Made by a program: the position numbers and the translations under genes | Origin: Hortaea werneckii | Taxonomy: Eukaryota > Ascomycota > Dothideomycetes > Mycosphaerellales > Teratosphaeriaceae | DNA: 64,000 nucleotides | Reading direction: 5' to 3' | Assembly: GCA_037044905.1 (NCBI GenBank) | Contig: JBAOKB010000170.1 | Location: 310,001 to 374,000 of the forward strand | In this document: positions 31,492 to 41,700 of the stretch, in pieces | Position numbering within the stretch: position 1 is the first letter of the stretch | Layout of the letters: each line of letters opens with the position of its first letter | Notes under the pieces: model-generated | What the model was told of the DNA's origin: nothing | Database searches by the model: none | Seen by the model: only the letters and a program-made list of their open reading frames with translations

Positions 31492-32734
31492 ATGAAAGCA
31501 GGTGGGGTAGCACCCCAAGCAGAGCAACAAACGCCGACGTGACTAACGACAGCATTCCAGTCGTCGCTGGTGCTTCCGGTGGCATTGGCCAGGTATGTAC
31601 ATCTCCTGCTTCCAGTGTATACCTTAGGGTATACTCCAAGGGCACAGTCTAACTTCCATCTCTCTATAGCCGCTGTCCCTCCTGCTGAAGGCCTGCCCCC
31701 TCGTTGACGAGCTTGCCCTCTACGATGTCGTCAACACTCCAGGTGTCACCGCCGACCTCTCCCACATCTCCTCCGTCGCAAAGATCCAGGGCTACCTGCC
31801 AGCCGACGATGGCATGAAGAAGGCCATGACCGGTGCCGACATTGTCGTCATCCCGGCCGGTATTCCCCGTAAGCATACCGAGGTCAAGAGCGCGCGCGGC
31901 GGAACGGACGAGAACCTAACATGCATGTGACATAGGCAAGCCCGGAATGACCCGTGATGACCTCTTCAAGATCAACGCCGGCATCGTCCAGGGCCTGATC
32001 CAGGGCTGCGCGGAGAACTGCCCGGACGCCTACATCCTCGTCATCTCCAACCCGGTGAACAGCACCGTTCCGATTGCCGCCGAGGTCCTGAAGAAGGCCG
32101 GCAAGTTCAACCCGAAGAAGTTGTTCGGTGTCACCACGCTGGACGTGGTCCGCGCCGAGACCTTCGTCGGCGAGATCACCGGCGAGCGTGACCCGAGCAA
32201 GACCGTTATCCCGGTCATTGGTGGTCACTCCGGCGAGACCATCGTGCCGCTGTTCTCGCAGAGCAAGCCAGCAGTCAAGATCTCTGATGACAAGCTCGAC
32301 GCCCTGGTGAACCGTAAGCAGAACCACACCAACCATCCCTTTGCCAATCCACTGACCAGTACGTAGGCGTTCAGTTTGGTGGTGATGAGGTCGTCAAGGC
32401 CAAGGACGGCGCTGGCTCTGCCACCCTCTCCATGGCATACGCCGGCTTCCGTTTCGCCGAGAAGGTCATGAAGGCCGCCAAGGGCGAGTCCGGCATCGTC
32501 GAGCCTACTTTCGTCTACCTGCCCGGTGTGGCCGGCGGTGATGAGGTTGCCAAGGCCACCGGCCTCGAGTACTTCTCCGTCCCCGTCGAGCTCGGCAAGG
32601 ACGGCGCTCAGAAGGCCGTCAACATCGTCAAGGACGCCAACGACTACGAGAAGAAGCTGCTGCAGAAGTGCTACGACGGCCTCAAGGGCAACATCAGCAA
32701 GGGTATCGAGTTCGTCCAGAACCCGCCCCAGTAA
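31492..32734 (+). CDS. NAD malate dehydrogenase, cytosolic type (5 exons, 328 aa)
   Basis: Interconverts malate and oxaloacetate. Exons are 31492-31501, 31561-31592, 31670-31868, 31936-32313 and 32367-32734, summing to 329 codons. The first exon has only ten bases. The nucleotide-binding loop GASGGIGQ begins at residue 7, so there is no mitochondrial presequence. There is also no peroxisomal C-terminal signal (ends EFVQNPPQ). Active-site and substrate segments are IPAGIPRKPGMTRDDL, VISNPVNSTVPI, KKLFGVTTLDVVRAETF and the catalytic His loop IGGHSGETIVPLFSQ. Codons are strongly C-ending throughout, a sign of high expression. Introns are 53-77 bp with standard ends. Confidence 0.95.
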
Positions 32735-33903
32735 GAACCTTTTCTCCTCGCGCAGAAAAATGCAACGGATACCAAGGCTTCATCCCCATCTGTGGATGGC
32801 ATCGCCCGCGTTCGGGTGGGCAGCCTTTACGAAAGTTATGGTGTTGATCAACTCCCTCTGCTGCTCACCTGATCTACGAGTGAGGCATCTGGGGGTTAGA
32901 AAACATGACGACAAGAGATGAGGAATCAGCGGCTAGATGCTCATAGCTCGTGAAAACTTCCCAAACAAGCCCTTTTCATAAGCAGATCGCAGTCCCCACC
33001 CTTCCTCCTCAGGATGGGGATAAATCAGCTTTCCACGCACTTTCACCGATCTGCTGTCTGCGAGTCCCTGCCATGCTAATTTTCAGCGCAACCTTCTGTG
33101 CTAACTTCACAATGCTGTGCGTCCTTTCCCTCACCGGTTTCCCTTAGAAACGAGATGCTGGGATTCTTTTCAAATTCCCTCCCTTGCACAATCGCTTCAC
33201 CGGTCGGCGCTGCGGCTAGTAATTGGCCTTTTCCTGCTTTGCCTGAATGGGCTTTTCTTTCCCGACCAGACCTTTTATCAAAATGTGGCATCCCATAATG
33301 CTGTGGCACAGGGAGAGAGAGGGACGGCCAGCGACATATGATGAAACCGGCAGGCTAAAGGAAAGACAAAGCAAATGCCGACCTCGTTCGTTCGTCGCGA
33401 TTCTTTATGTGTTTAGCGGCTCTCTCCGTACCCAAGGTGTCGGTGCCCCGGTCAGAGTTACCTGTTACACCACCACCACCCCCCACCGGTTCATCAAGTC
33501 ATGCGCCGCAAACCGCCTGAAACCTCACTTTGCGCAGATCCATGGGGTTTTCTGAGTTTTGGTTTGCATTCTTTTCTTCCCCTTCCTGGAGGAACGACTG
33601 ACCGGTCTAGTTCAGCGTGTGAAAGGAGAAGGAGGAGGGATGGGGTCGGGGTATATGAAGACGGGGTCTCCCCCTTCTCCCCATCGATGGGTCTTCCGCT
33701 CTATCGTGTCGACAATCTTCCCCTCAGTCGTCTAACTGAGGGACTCTCTACCTTTCTCTCTCCCTGATACCAGGTCCGATTCCATACGTTCTAGATCGGC
33801 TTCAAGGGCAGAAGGGATCGTGGGTAACACATCATGTAGTACGTGACTTCCTCCCCGCCCCTTCGTCCTCTTGAATGGAGGTTCACAAGCTAGTGAAGAC
33901 TAA
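32735..33903. other. Gene-free spacer
   Basis: About 1.2 kb after MDH. Open frames are short and domain-free. Nothing recognised. Confidence 0.5.
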
Positions 33904-34460
33904 ATGCCCCGGGCGATCCTAGTTCTCAAGCATCAAGCGTCGCCGTCGTAGCTCTGACGCTCTTCGCAACCGTGGCTGTCGGTCGTAACTGCCACGTCGA
34001 GAGCTCCGTGTCCCATTCCCAAAACTCCGCCTGCGGCAGCGGAAGCTGCATAGTTGGGAGTACCGAGTAAGTCTACGAAATCCACCTTCCATCCCTGCCC
34101 CCGTCCCCTCCTCCCGACCGCGAAAACCCACACACCCCCCTCTCCCCTCCAGACCGACCACCCTACTTACCCCCCCTGGCTCTAAGCACGGGCGCCTCAT
34201 CTCTCTACATCAACGGCAAGTTCGTCCACCAAGCCGGCACCTACGAGGACCTCTCTAACGGCGCCGGCATCGACGTCGATTTCGCCCGCGTCAAATACCA
34301 CGTCGCGCCCCTCGGCATCCCCCTCGTGACGCAGCATCCCCGCTGCGCGCTCCGCTTCCCCGACGGCTATGTGAATCTCGGTAAGCCGGACGCGGAGAGT
34401 GAAGGGTTGCCGGGCGTGCAGAGGGAGGGGTTGAAGTGTGTGCATGATTTTAGGTGTTAG
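33904..34460 (+). CDS. Possible small secreted cysteine-containing protein, N-terminus unresolved
   Basis: Unknown protein. A hydrophobic signal-like segment (VAVVALTLFATVAVG, about 33949-33993) leads into a mature part with RNCHVESS and ACGSGSC. A GTAAGT donor at 34067 and an acceptor ending CTAAG at 34186 join this to an exon with strongly C-ending codons: SLYINGKFVHQAGTYEDL, VKYHVAPLGIPL, HPRCALRFPDGYVN and the end KCVHDFRC. The mature protein would have about six Cys and no known domain. The only nearby ATG (33904, MPRAILVLKH) is one base out of frame with the signal segment, so either an indel lies near 33935-33945 or the start is elsewhere. Codon use and the splice fit support a real gene; secretion is inference. 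Confidence 0.4.
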
Positions 34461-35204
34461 ATGTCGGGTCGGGGTCGGGGAAGAGGGGGGTTGGGGGGGG
34501 GGGGAAGGGAACAGGAGGGAAACGGGTGTGGTCCGGCCTTTTATTACTTCGAACTGTTCAACACAGGGTCCTTTTGTTTTTAATTAGTATTTTCTCTTTT
34601 ATTCTTCTTCTTCGTCTTTGTCCTGAGACAGAGGAGTATGCGAGGATATCCTTTTATTTTGCTGCCACTCTCTTTCCATTTCCCCTCATGCTTTCCCCTT
34701 GCCTTTATTCTTCTGCGCGGTCCTGTGCCTTGTGATTGTGCTGTCTCCAGGAATTATAAAGTGGCCTTCCAATTACTGCTTCCTGACAACTCGCACGCAA
34801 GTCCTTAAGGGACTTTGGGTAAGCGGGCATTGGATCCTTTTGCTAGCGGTGAGTGTATATCTTACCTACTTTCCTGCTACAAAGTGTGCCGCTGCCTAAT
34901 AGGTAGCCGTGTACTGAGGATGACTACACTAAATACGGGTACAACCACTAGGCTTCCAGACATCTGAATCCACTGTCTGCCATTAGCCACCTTCCGTCAA
35001 GGTGGATTTCTGCCGTGTACTGAGGTTGATCTCCCACTAGCATGCGTCCAGCCGCTAGTTTCTCAGATTCGCCGCCGGCCGCGGGTAGCATGAAGTCCAT
35101 CACCGCGGATTAGCACTAGAGTCTCCCTAATCGAGAAGTAAAGGGAAACTAAGAAATGAGAACCTAAGTGCAAAGCTCCTATCCCTGAAGTCCTCCTTCG
35201 GCCC
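34461..35204. other. Spacer with G-run
   Basis: About 740 bp. A G-rich stretch at 34461-34510 (G9-10 near 34493) follows the preceding stop. No gene recognised. Confidence 0.45.
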
Positions 35205-35325
35205 TTATCCACGCCTCCGCCGAACCAAAGCCATATAATACCCCTCGCGACTTGGCGGCGGATACTGATATTCCGCGTTATCCTGGCCCATATACGAGGC
35301 CTGAGGATCAGGTCCTGCCTGTCCT

Positions 35326-36189
35326 TCAGACCTCGCGCGGTTTTCGAGGACGCCAGGAGGGCGTGGTATTGTTGCGAAGGGGACTGCGAGGGAGTTCCGT
35401 GGAATTAGCAGATTTGGTAGGTTGGAGATGTGGCTCTGGAATGGGGCGTAGGTGAGCTGGGGTCGCGGTGGGAGCTTGTGCGATATTGAGGGGCGTGCTG
35501 AAAAATGACGTGGTAGCATATGGCGCCAAAGTAGTACGGGGTGCTGTGCTATATGTATAGTATGGCGCGGTAGAATGTGATGTGGTCGCGTATGGCGCGG
35601 CAGAGTATGGTGTTGGAGCATTTTGTGTGGGATTGTATGCTGCGGTAATATTTGGCGTGGTAGAGTGTGATGTGCTAGCGTATGGCGCGGCAGAATATGG
35701 TGCAGGAGCATTTTGTGTGGGAGCAAACGCTGTGATAGTGTTCGGTGCAGTGATATATTGCGGCGTAGCGCGTGGTGCAATACTATACGTTGCTGAATGA
35801 GGTGGCACGATATTATTCGACTCGACGCTGCCACTTCTTGTACTTGCCGCCGCAGTACCCATCGGCGCAACACCAGCTCCCGCAGCAGCACTAACGGAAT
35901 CAGCAGGGAGAGTGGAGGCAGTCGTAGTCGGAAGCTTGAAGGAGATCGTCCTCGCAGGATAAAGGCCCCTGGCAACCTCTTCGAGATCCTGGTCTTCTGG
36001 AACCGATGGCTTGTCCGCGAACTGCGTGCACTTGTGTCCGCAGCTGACACACATGATGTATCGGCAGCTGCGGCAGGGAAAGACAGGTCCTCCGTCACGT
36101 CTTTGAGCCCGGGCAGCAATTTTGTGGGATGTGACGGCGCCTGCACGGGTGCTGCGGAAGGCGCAGTAGGGGGCATCGCATTTCTCCAT
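35326..36189 (-). CDS. Cys-cluster protein with Tyr/Pro/Thr repeats, function unknown (287 aa)
   Basis: Not recognised as a named family. Residues 1-55 hold a Cys cluster: C4-x4-C9, then C39-x2-C42-x4-C47-x2-C50-x3-C54 with a nearby His, suggesting a zinc-binding fold. The middle is Ala/Ser/Thr-rich. Residues about 145-205 contain two copies of a roughly 30-residue repeat built on PTQNAP-x-PYSAAPYA-x-TSHST. The tail is Pro-rich. In the frame used here translation ends at 35326. A one-base shift near 35330-35450 would instead give a tail with SYMGQDNAEYQYPPPSREGY and RRRRG ending at 35205, which looks at least as protein-like. The alternative minus frame is open over nearly the whole gene, a consequence of the repeat composition. 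Confidence 0.55.
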   Translation of the reverse strand: MEKCDAPYCAFRSTRAGAVTSHKIAARAQRRDGGPVFPCRSCRYIMCVSCGHKCTQFADKPSVPEDQDLEEVARGLYPARTISFKLPTTTASTLPADSVSAAAGAGVAPMGTAAASTRSGSVESNNIVPPHSATYSIAPRATPQYITAPNTITAFAPTQNAPAPYSAAPYASTSHSTTPNITAAYNPTQNAPTPYSAAPYATTSHSTAPYYTYSTAPRTTLAPYATTSFFSTPLNIAQAPTATPAHLRPIPEPHLQPTKSANSTELPRSPLRNNTTPSWRPRKPREV

Positions 36190-37623
36190 GGTCTGATAGT
36201 GGGGGTCCGAGGAGGAGGTGTGCCCTCCTACTGTGTATGGTGACGGCGGGGAGGAAGTCGGAATGATCTGGTTAGGGGATCCGCACGAAGTTGTAAAGAA
36301 CAGAAAAGCGAGTGTAGATTCTTGTCTTGGGAGACAGAAGCCTGTCTAGACTGGTTGCAATGAGAAGTCTTGCGGTGCATCAGTCCGGTCGATGACTTAG
36401 AGGTCTTTACCAGCAAGCGGCTTTGTGAATGGTAGAGGGAGCAGGACGCTGCCGATTTGAATGATTCGAGGAGATCTAGCAACAATGCAAATCTCGCCAC
36501 AGTGGAATTTAGATGCTTTCACGTGCAAGCGCTAAGCCGGTGTCGGCTCTTTTAGGACCAGGAGATGAGGCAGAGAGAGATGTTCTTGGTGATTCGAGCG
36601 CCGATAGATTTTCTCGATCCTGTCAATGTCTGAACGGCAGGCTCGAAGGTCGAAGGACTTAAGAAAGCCAAAATGGTGGGATTGAAAGCTCGTTGAGCCA
36701 AGCTATGTCTTGTGGTAGTGAATATGTATACGATTCATGGGAGCGTGAAAGCTGCAGACGGTGTTGACCGCGCAGCCTAGCGCAAGAACACTGGGTGACG
36801 CACATCCCAGAATGACAAACGCCGGCCCAAGGAGGAACGATGCGCGGACCACGCAAAGCTGTGGTTCGTTTCAAATTGGGCAGGCTCTGTCGTACGTGGT
36901 AAATGTCTGCCATTGCAAAAACGTGCCCATATTGCATCACTGGTTTACTGGTGGAGACAGCAGACCGTCGATTTCATTCCAGAGGGAGGTGGTGGACGGT
37001 TTCGATGGTGTCGTCTGAGCCAAGAGATGTAGGGGCTGAAGCCAGGGCGCTCTGATGTTTCCTGTCCATTGAGTACTGGGCCTCGGAGTCAGTAAATTGC
37101 CTTTTGAATTTGAGAAAGTCAGCTAACTTGTCGCGCAAAAAGGGCCGGCCAGGTCTTTGGCCCCGGGAGCGCAAAGTCCATTGAGCAATCTGAAGGAATC
37201 GTCATCTCATGGCCAAGTGAAGAAGCAGAACGGCTTTTCTGTTTTCTTTTTTCTTTTTTTGTGGACGTGTAGGAAAGGAGACGACGACTCCACAGCTTGC
37301 GGACACATTCATGTTTACATCTGACGGAACCCCTTCCGTTTAATTGATGATGCATTCTTTGCATTGATGCAGAGGAGGTCTTCTCATGGCTGGTAACAAT
37401 GGATTAGGAAAAACAAACGAGGAAAGGAGATCTTTATGCATGCATGTCAGTGCACCGTGTGCAAGCATTACTTCTGAGATGACGGTGTTGGGCTTGAGCG
37501 CTATCGGCATGATTTCAGCGTCCCATCGGACAAGAGCTTGTAAAGGATTCAGTAGTTTCGCGCTGATGCTTGGAAAAGTGTTCTTTCCGGCGCGGGGGCG
37601 CCGTGGTCATTCTATCATCTCAC
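36190..37623. other. Gene-poor spacer
   Basis: About 1.4 kb between two minus-strand genes. Open frames on both strands are short and domain-free. Nothing recognised. Confidence 0.5.
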
Positions 37624-38254
37624 TCATAGCTGCTTCCCCATGAACTTCCGCTTCTGGAAACTGAGCCACCACTGCCGCGGTGTTAGTACGTGATGACCTT
37701 CTCGAATGGTAACATCAAACGAAAGAACATACCTTGCTCGGCTGCCCGCTAGGATCCATGTACACCCTGTTCAGTAGCCGCGTGGCTAGTTCCTGCCTCA
37801 TCTGCATGATGTATTGTCGGAGCAACTCAGCCTCATTGCGATCTCTCGGCGGCTCGAAAGCCTGGTTCAACGGGAAAGCTGCATCGCCTGGTATCGCGAA
37901 GTTGTTGTCGAGAGAGACATTCATCACGCTCTTCTCAGCATCCTTTCTGTTCATGCCCGGCCGGATCTTGCTCAAGGCCTCGGAGAGGAAGAGGATGCCA
38001 TAGATCAGGACGCGGTCGGCGGGCCCCTTGATCTCGAAGTTGCGGAAGAAAGTGTTGGCGCGGAAGAGAGAGAGGATTTCGTCTAGCGGGTCATAGCTGG
38101 GGTGTGACGGCTCAATGTCCAGCTCGTTGACGTCTGAGAGCGGTGGGAGCTGCTGTGCCGGACCTCGGGTCCGCGTTCGGAGCGGGAGGAGAGCGAAGTT
38201 GCCAATCAATTGCTGGTTGGGTTCGTCGAGAAAGACAGAGTGGTAGGCCGGCAT
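37624..38254 (-). CDS. ARC18: Arp2/3 complex subunit 3 (ARPC3/Arc18; 2 exons, 189 aa)
   Basis: Subunit of the seven-protein Arp2/3 complex that nucleates branched actin at endocytic patches. Exons are 38254-37733 and 37671-37624. The 61 bp intron has a GTATGT donor, a perfect TACTAAC branch and a GCAG acceptor. Family blocks are MPAYHSVFLDEPNQQLIGNF, LLPLRTRTRGPA, LFRANTFFRNFEIKGPADR, NFAIPGDAAFPLNQAFEPPR and LLRQYIMQMRQELATRLLNR. The second exon encodes the conserved end WWLSFQKRKFMGKQL. Length matches the family. The frame is intact. Confidence 0.96.
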
Positions 38255-38710
38255 GGCTGTGGATGGATGGGCTTACTGCCCGGGTTGCGGTTGGATGATG
38301 AAGTCAAGTGCGGGCCCGATCGCTTTCTCGTATCTCTGACAAAATGTGCTGGTGCCTTGAATGTGTTTGGGATGGTTTGAGAAGATCAGGTTGAACACTC
38401 TATTACGCAATGGCTGGTAGTCGCAAGGTGTAGTGTAGCGACAGTTGACGGATGAGCTCCGCCCCAGTGGACTTTCGTCACCGCCCGGGCCCCAGGCGTC
38501 CATCTGGACAGCCCGCTCACGTTGGCGGGTCGGAGCTAGAAATGCCTGAGGCCCCAGGCACAGCAATCTACGCGCCTCCGAGCTCGACGCGTCTTCTCCA
38601 TTTCGGGCTTGCAGACCCGCGCATCTCCCTCCGATCACCTGTGCCTGACCACTCTACCCATCTCTGCGCCCACCGTACACAAGCCATACAACTCTGACCG
38701 TCCATCCAAC
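38255..38710. promoter_or_regulatory. Divergent ARPC3-RFC promoter
   Basis: 456 bp between two starts. The RFC reading frame is open upstream to 38609, but the conserved start is at 38711. No named motif. Confidence 0.4.
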
Positions 38711-39904
38711 ATGTCCGACTTCGAAGACAATGACGTCGACATGGCCGACGCCCCAAAAGCTTCGGACGACGTCCAATTCTCGTCCGCCAATACTGGTAAC
38801 AAGGGCAAACGATCTGCAGCCAATCTTCCGGTAGAGATCGAAGACAACCTGCCATGGGTCGAGAAGTACCGACCAAATTCCCTCGCCGATGTCAGCGGCC
38901 ACCAGGATATCCTAGCCACGATCAACAAGTTCGTGGATTCCAATCGCCTCCCCCACCTGTTACTATACGGTCCACCTGGCACAGGAAAGACAAGTACCGT
39001 GCTAGCTCTGGCAAGAAGGATATACGGGAACAAGAACATGCGACAGATGGTCCTCGAGCTCAACGCGTCCGACGACAGAGGTATCGATGTGGTCCGAGAG
39101 CAGATCAAGACCTTCTCCTCCACCAAGCAGATCTTCGCGGGCAGCTTCGACAAGAGCGGGCAGAGCAATAACATTGCCAACTTCAAGCTCATCATCTTGG
39201 ATGAAGCAGACGCAATGACCAGCACGGCGCAGATGGCCTTGCGACGGATCATGGAAAAGTACACCGCCAACACGCGATTCTGCATCATAGCCAACTACAC
39301 GCACAAGCTCTCACCTGCTCTGCTGTCAAGATGCACTCGCTTTCGCTTTTCCCCACTCAAAGACGCAGACATACGGCAGTTGATGGACCGGGTTGTGGAT
39401 GAGGAGAAGGTCAACATCGCACCCAACGCCGTCGACAGCCTAGTGACTTTGTCCAAGGGCGACATGAGACGGGCATTGAATGTTTTACAAGCCTGCCACG
39501 CCTCGTCAACCCCGCTCCACGTCCCCGGCCAGCCTGTCAAGGAAGGGAAAGACATCGAGCGGGACCTCATTACGCAGGAGACCATCTACGACTGCATTGC
39601 TGCCCCCCACCCGGCAGACATCAACACGATTGTCCAGACTTTGCTCACGACTTCCAACGTAGGATCGTGTCTGTCCACCATCAATGCGCTGAAACGGGCG
39701 AAAGGGCTGGCTCTCGCAGATGTCCTGACTGCACTAGGTGATCAGTTGGCGGAAGTCGAAGCACCGGCGCAAACACGCGTCGCTTGGCTGGAGGGCCTCG
39801 CAGATATCGAGTACCGGCTCAGCGGAGGTGGCAGCGAGAGTGTACAGACTGGCGGGTTGGTCGGAGTTGTAAGAAGCGGTGTCGGGATGATGAAGGCGAA
39901 ATGA
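38711..39904 (+). CDS. RFC3: Replication factor C subunit, yeast Rfc3 / human RFC5 type (397 aa)
   Basis: Small subunit of the clamp loader that places PCNA on primed DNA; also part of Rad24, Ctf18 and Elg1 complexes. Intact single exon. After an acidic 40-residue N-terminus come LPWVEKYRPNSLADVSGHQD, Walker A YGPPGTGKTS, Walker B ILDEADAMT, the arginine-finger SRC motif LLSRCTRFRFSPL and sensor 2 GDMRRALNVLQ. The NKFVDSNRLPHLLLYGPPG context fits Rfc3 rather than Rfc2 or Rfc4. The C-terminal collar domain ends in MMKAK. The start at 38711 (MSDFEDNDVDMADA) was chosen over the upstream Met at 38609. Confidence 0.93.
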   Translation: MSDFEDNDVDMADAPKASDDVQFSSANTGNKGKRSAANLPVEIEDNLPWVEKYRPNSLADVSGHQDILATINKFVDSNRLPHLLLYGPPGTGKTSTVLALARRIYGNKNMRQMVLELNASDDRGIDVVREQIKTFSSTKQIFAGSFDKSGQSNNIANFKLIILDEADAMTSTAQMALRRIMEKYTANTRFCIIANYTHKLSPALLSRCTRFRFSPLKDADIRQLMDRVVDEEKVNIAPNAVDSLVTLSKGDMRRALNVLQACHASSTPLHVPGQPVKEGKDIERDLITQETIYDCIAAPHPADINTIVQTLLTTSNVGSCLSTINALKRAKGLALADVLTALGDQLAEVEAPAQTRVAWLEGLADIEYRLSGGGSESVQTGGLVGVVRSGVGMMKAK

Positions 39905-40223
39905 AGTGGAGTGCTGTTGCCATTTCGGGCTTTGTTTTATGTGAGCGTTTGAGCGAGGCGTTTAAGTCAAATTTACGAGAGCGAAGCTGGTGGCTTCGTG
40001 TTCAAAGTTGTCGATACAAGACTGGGATTTACGAGAACGGTACAACATGTGTATCAAGTTTCATGTCTTCCCAACAGTTATTCTCCCAAGAGCTGGCCAG
40101 TTCGGTGACAAATTCACATATTCCGACTTACCTTGCAACAGAAAAGCCATGCCCTGATTCAGCCGTGAGAACAAGCGTACGTAGAGCTGTCTGGCATTCC
40201 ACAGTCCACCCTCGGCTTCATAC
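39905..40223. other. Convergent 3' spacer
   Basis: 319 bp between the stops of the RFC subunit and the PhyH-family gene. Nothing recognised beyond 3' UTR. Confidence 0.5.
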
Positions 40224-41111
40224 TTAATCAGTCTGGGAAAACCCTACATCAGCACCATTACCCATGAGCATCAGCCGCTTTTGCATCGCAGACGCTTGCT
40301 CCGCCATATCGTCGGACAGGTCACTAAAATCACATTGTCCAGCCCAGGCACCTATACCGTGCTGCAAGATATTCCTTGCCCTTGCCGGGTCAGTGCCAGT
40401 CAGCCCCATAGTCCCGTGCAACGTCATACGCTCCGTCTTGCTATCGTAGACGCCACGATGTAGGATATTATTATTATAGAACACAATATCGCCGGGTTCC
40501 ATCTTCACAAACATCTGCCCCGGCATGTCGTCTTCAAAGGGATCGGCAGTCCGTTCCATTTCCGTCCGCGCACGCTTATGGGATCCCGGGACTACAACGA
40601 GCGAGGCGTCCGCGTACAGCGCCAGATTCCACTGGGCATGGACTAGAGGCCGATTCAGAATCGCGAGTTCCTCTGCAGCCGGGACATCAGGCCCGATGTC
40701 GTCACGGTGCCAGCGCAACGCGAAGTCCCGCGGCGGACACACCAGCATGTTATACAGTTCCATGACGAGGTCGGCGCGGGAGCAGTTCAGGATCGCTTCG
40801 ACGGCTTGCAGCATCGGCTCGCCAAAGTAGCTGGCCGCGAAGACTTGTCGGTCTTCGGCTGGCATTGACGGGTGCAGGAGGTGCTGGACCCCCCAGATCC
40901 CATTCGCGCTCACTTCACTCACGGGCCAGGGCGGAAATTGTTTGGGCACCGTGCGGACGTACGGCCATTCTCCTGCGCGAGCTCGCGAGGTGGCGCGGCG
41001 GGCTGCTGCGCGGAAGGCTTCTACGTCTTCGGGCGAGAATGCGCGAGGTATGCGGACGAAGCCATCTCTGTCCAGTGCTGCTCGTAGTGCTTCGTCTGAT
41101 GGGATGTCCAT
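40224..41111 (-). CDS. Phytanoyl-CoA dioxygenase (PhyH)-family Fe(II)/2-oxoglutarate oxygenase (295 aa)
   Basis: Intact single exon. The non-haem iron triad is visible as H135-x-D137 (RWHRDDIG) and H218 (NNNILHRGVYD), with R228 (SKTERMT) likely binding 2-oxoglutarate. The N-terminus DGFVRIPRAFSPEDVEAFR is the usual PhyH opening. There is no peroxisomal C-terminal signal (ends GFSQTD) and no presequence, so a cytosolic enzyme is likely. The substrate cannot be told; fungal members hydroxylate lipids, amino acids or secondary metabolites. It is flanked by housekeeping genes, not by a metabolic cluster. Codons are GC-rich and like its neighbours. Confidence 0.88.
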   Translation of the reverse strand: MDIPSDEALRAALDRDGFVRIPRAFSPEDVEAFRAAARRATSRARAGEWPYVRTVPKQFPPWPVSEVSANGIWGVQHLLHPSMPAEDRQVFAASYFGEPMLQAVEAILNCSRADLVMELYNMLVCPPRDFALRWHRDDIGPDVPAAEELAILNRPLVHAQWNLALYADASLVVVPGSHKRARTEMERTADPFEDDMPGQMFVKMEPGDIVFYNNNILHRGVYDSKTERMTLHGTMGLTGTDPARARNILQHGIGAWAGQCDFSDLSDDMAEQASAMQKRLMLMGNGADVGFSQTD

Positions 41112-41700
41112 GGTTACTACGCTGAAGTAGTGGCGATTATTGATGGGAATTATTGATGAGTTGACGTGGCGTGAAGCTTAAGGATGACACCGATAACGGC
41201 CGAGGTGGGAAGGTGGGATGGATAGAGAGTTCTGATTGGCTGTTCAAAAGCGGACGCTAAGGGGTGTCCAAGCGATGTGAATGCACGGTTTAAGATCAGA
41301 TTCCTTCAGCGCGACGACGAAAGTGCGTTGTAGAGCAATTGGCGAGGATACAAACAGACAAAGAAAGCCATTTAGAATTCAGTCATCTTTGTAGGGGCTT
41401 ACATGTACATTGCCTCCGTCCAATACTCGCACAGTGTTCTCGGCTCATCTCTTCACTGTTGACTGCCGACGATTGAGGCTGCACAGGCTGTTCCTGTTCC
41501 TGCCGAAACCCTGCATCCCCACACAGATGATGACTGGCGCGAAAAGTGACTCGAACTTTTGCCCTGCGGCGTGCACATGAAGTTCTCGATCTGTCCACAC
41601 TACTACTGTACACCTGCATCCACGCCTCACGGTTCTCTTTTTCCAATATCTCATCGTTCCCCTGTAGCGTTCCAGCAACAGCACAGCACACCCTAGCATA
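41112..41700. promoter_or_regulatory. Divergent promoter of PhyH gene and aspartokinase
   Basis: 589 bp between opposite starts. No gene recognised and no clear GCN4-type TGACTC site that I can assert. Confidence 0.4.
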
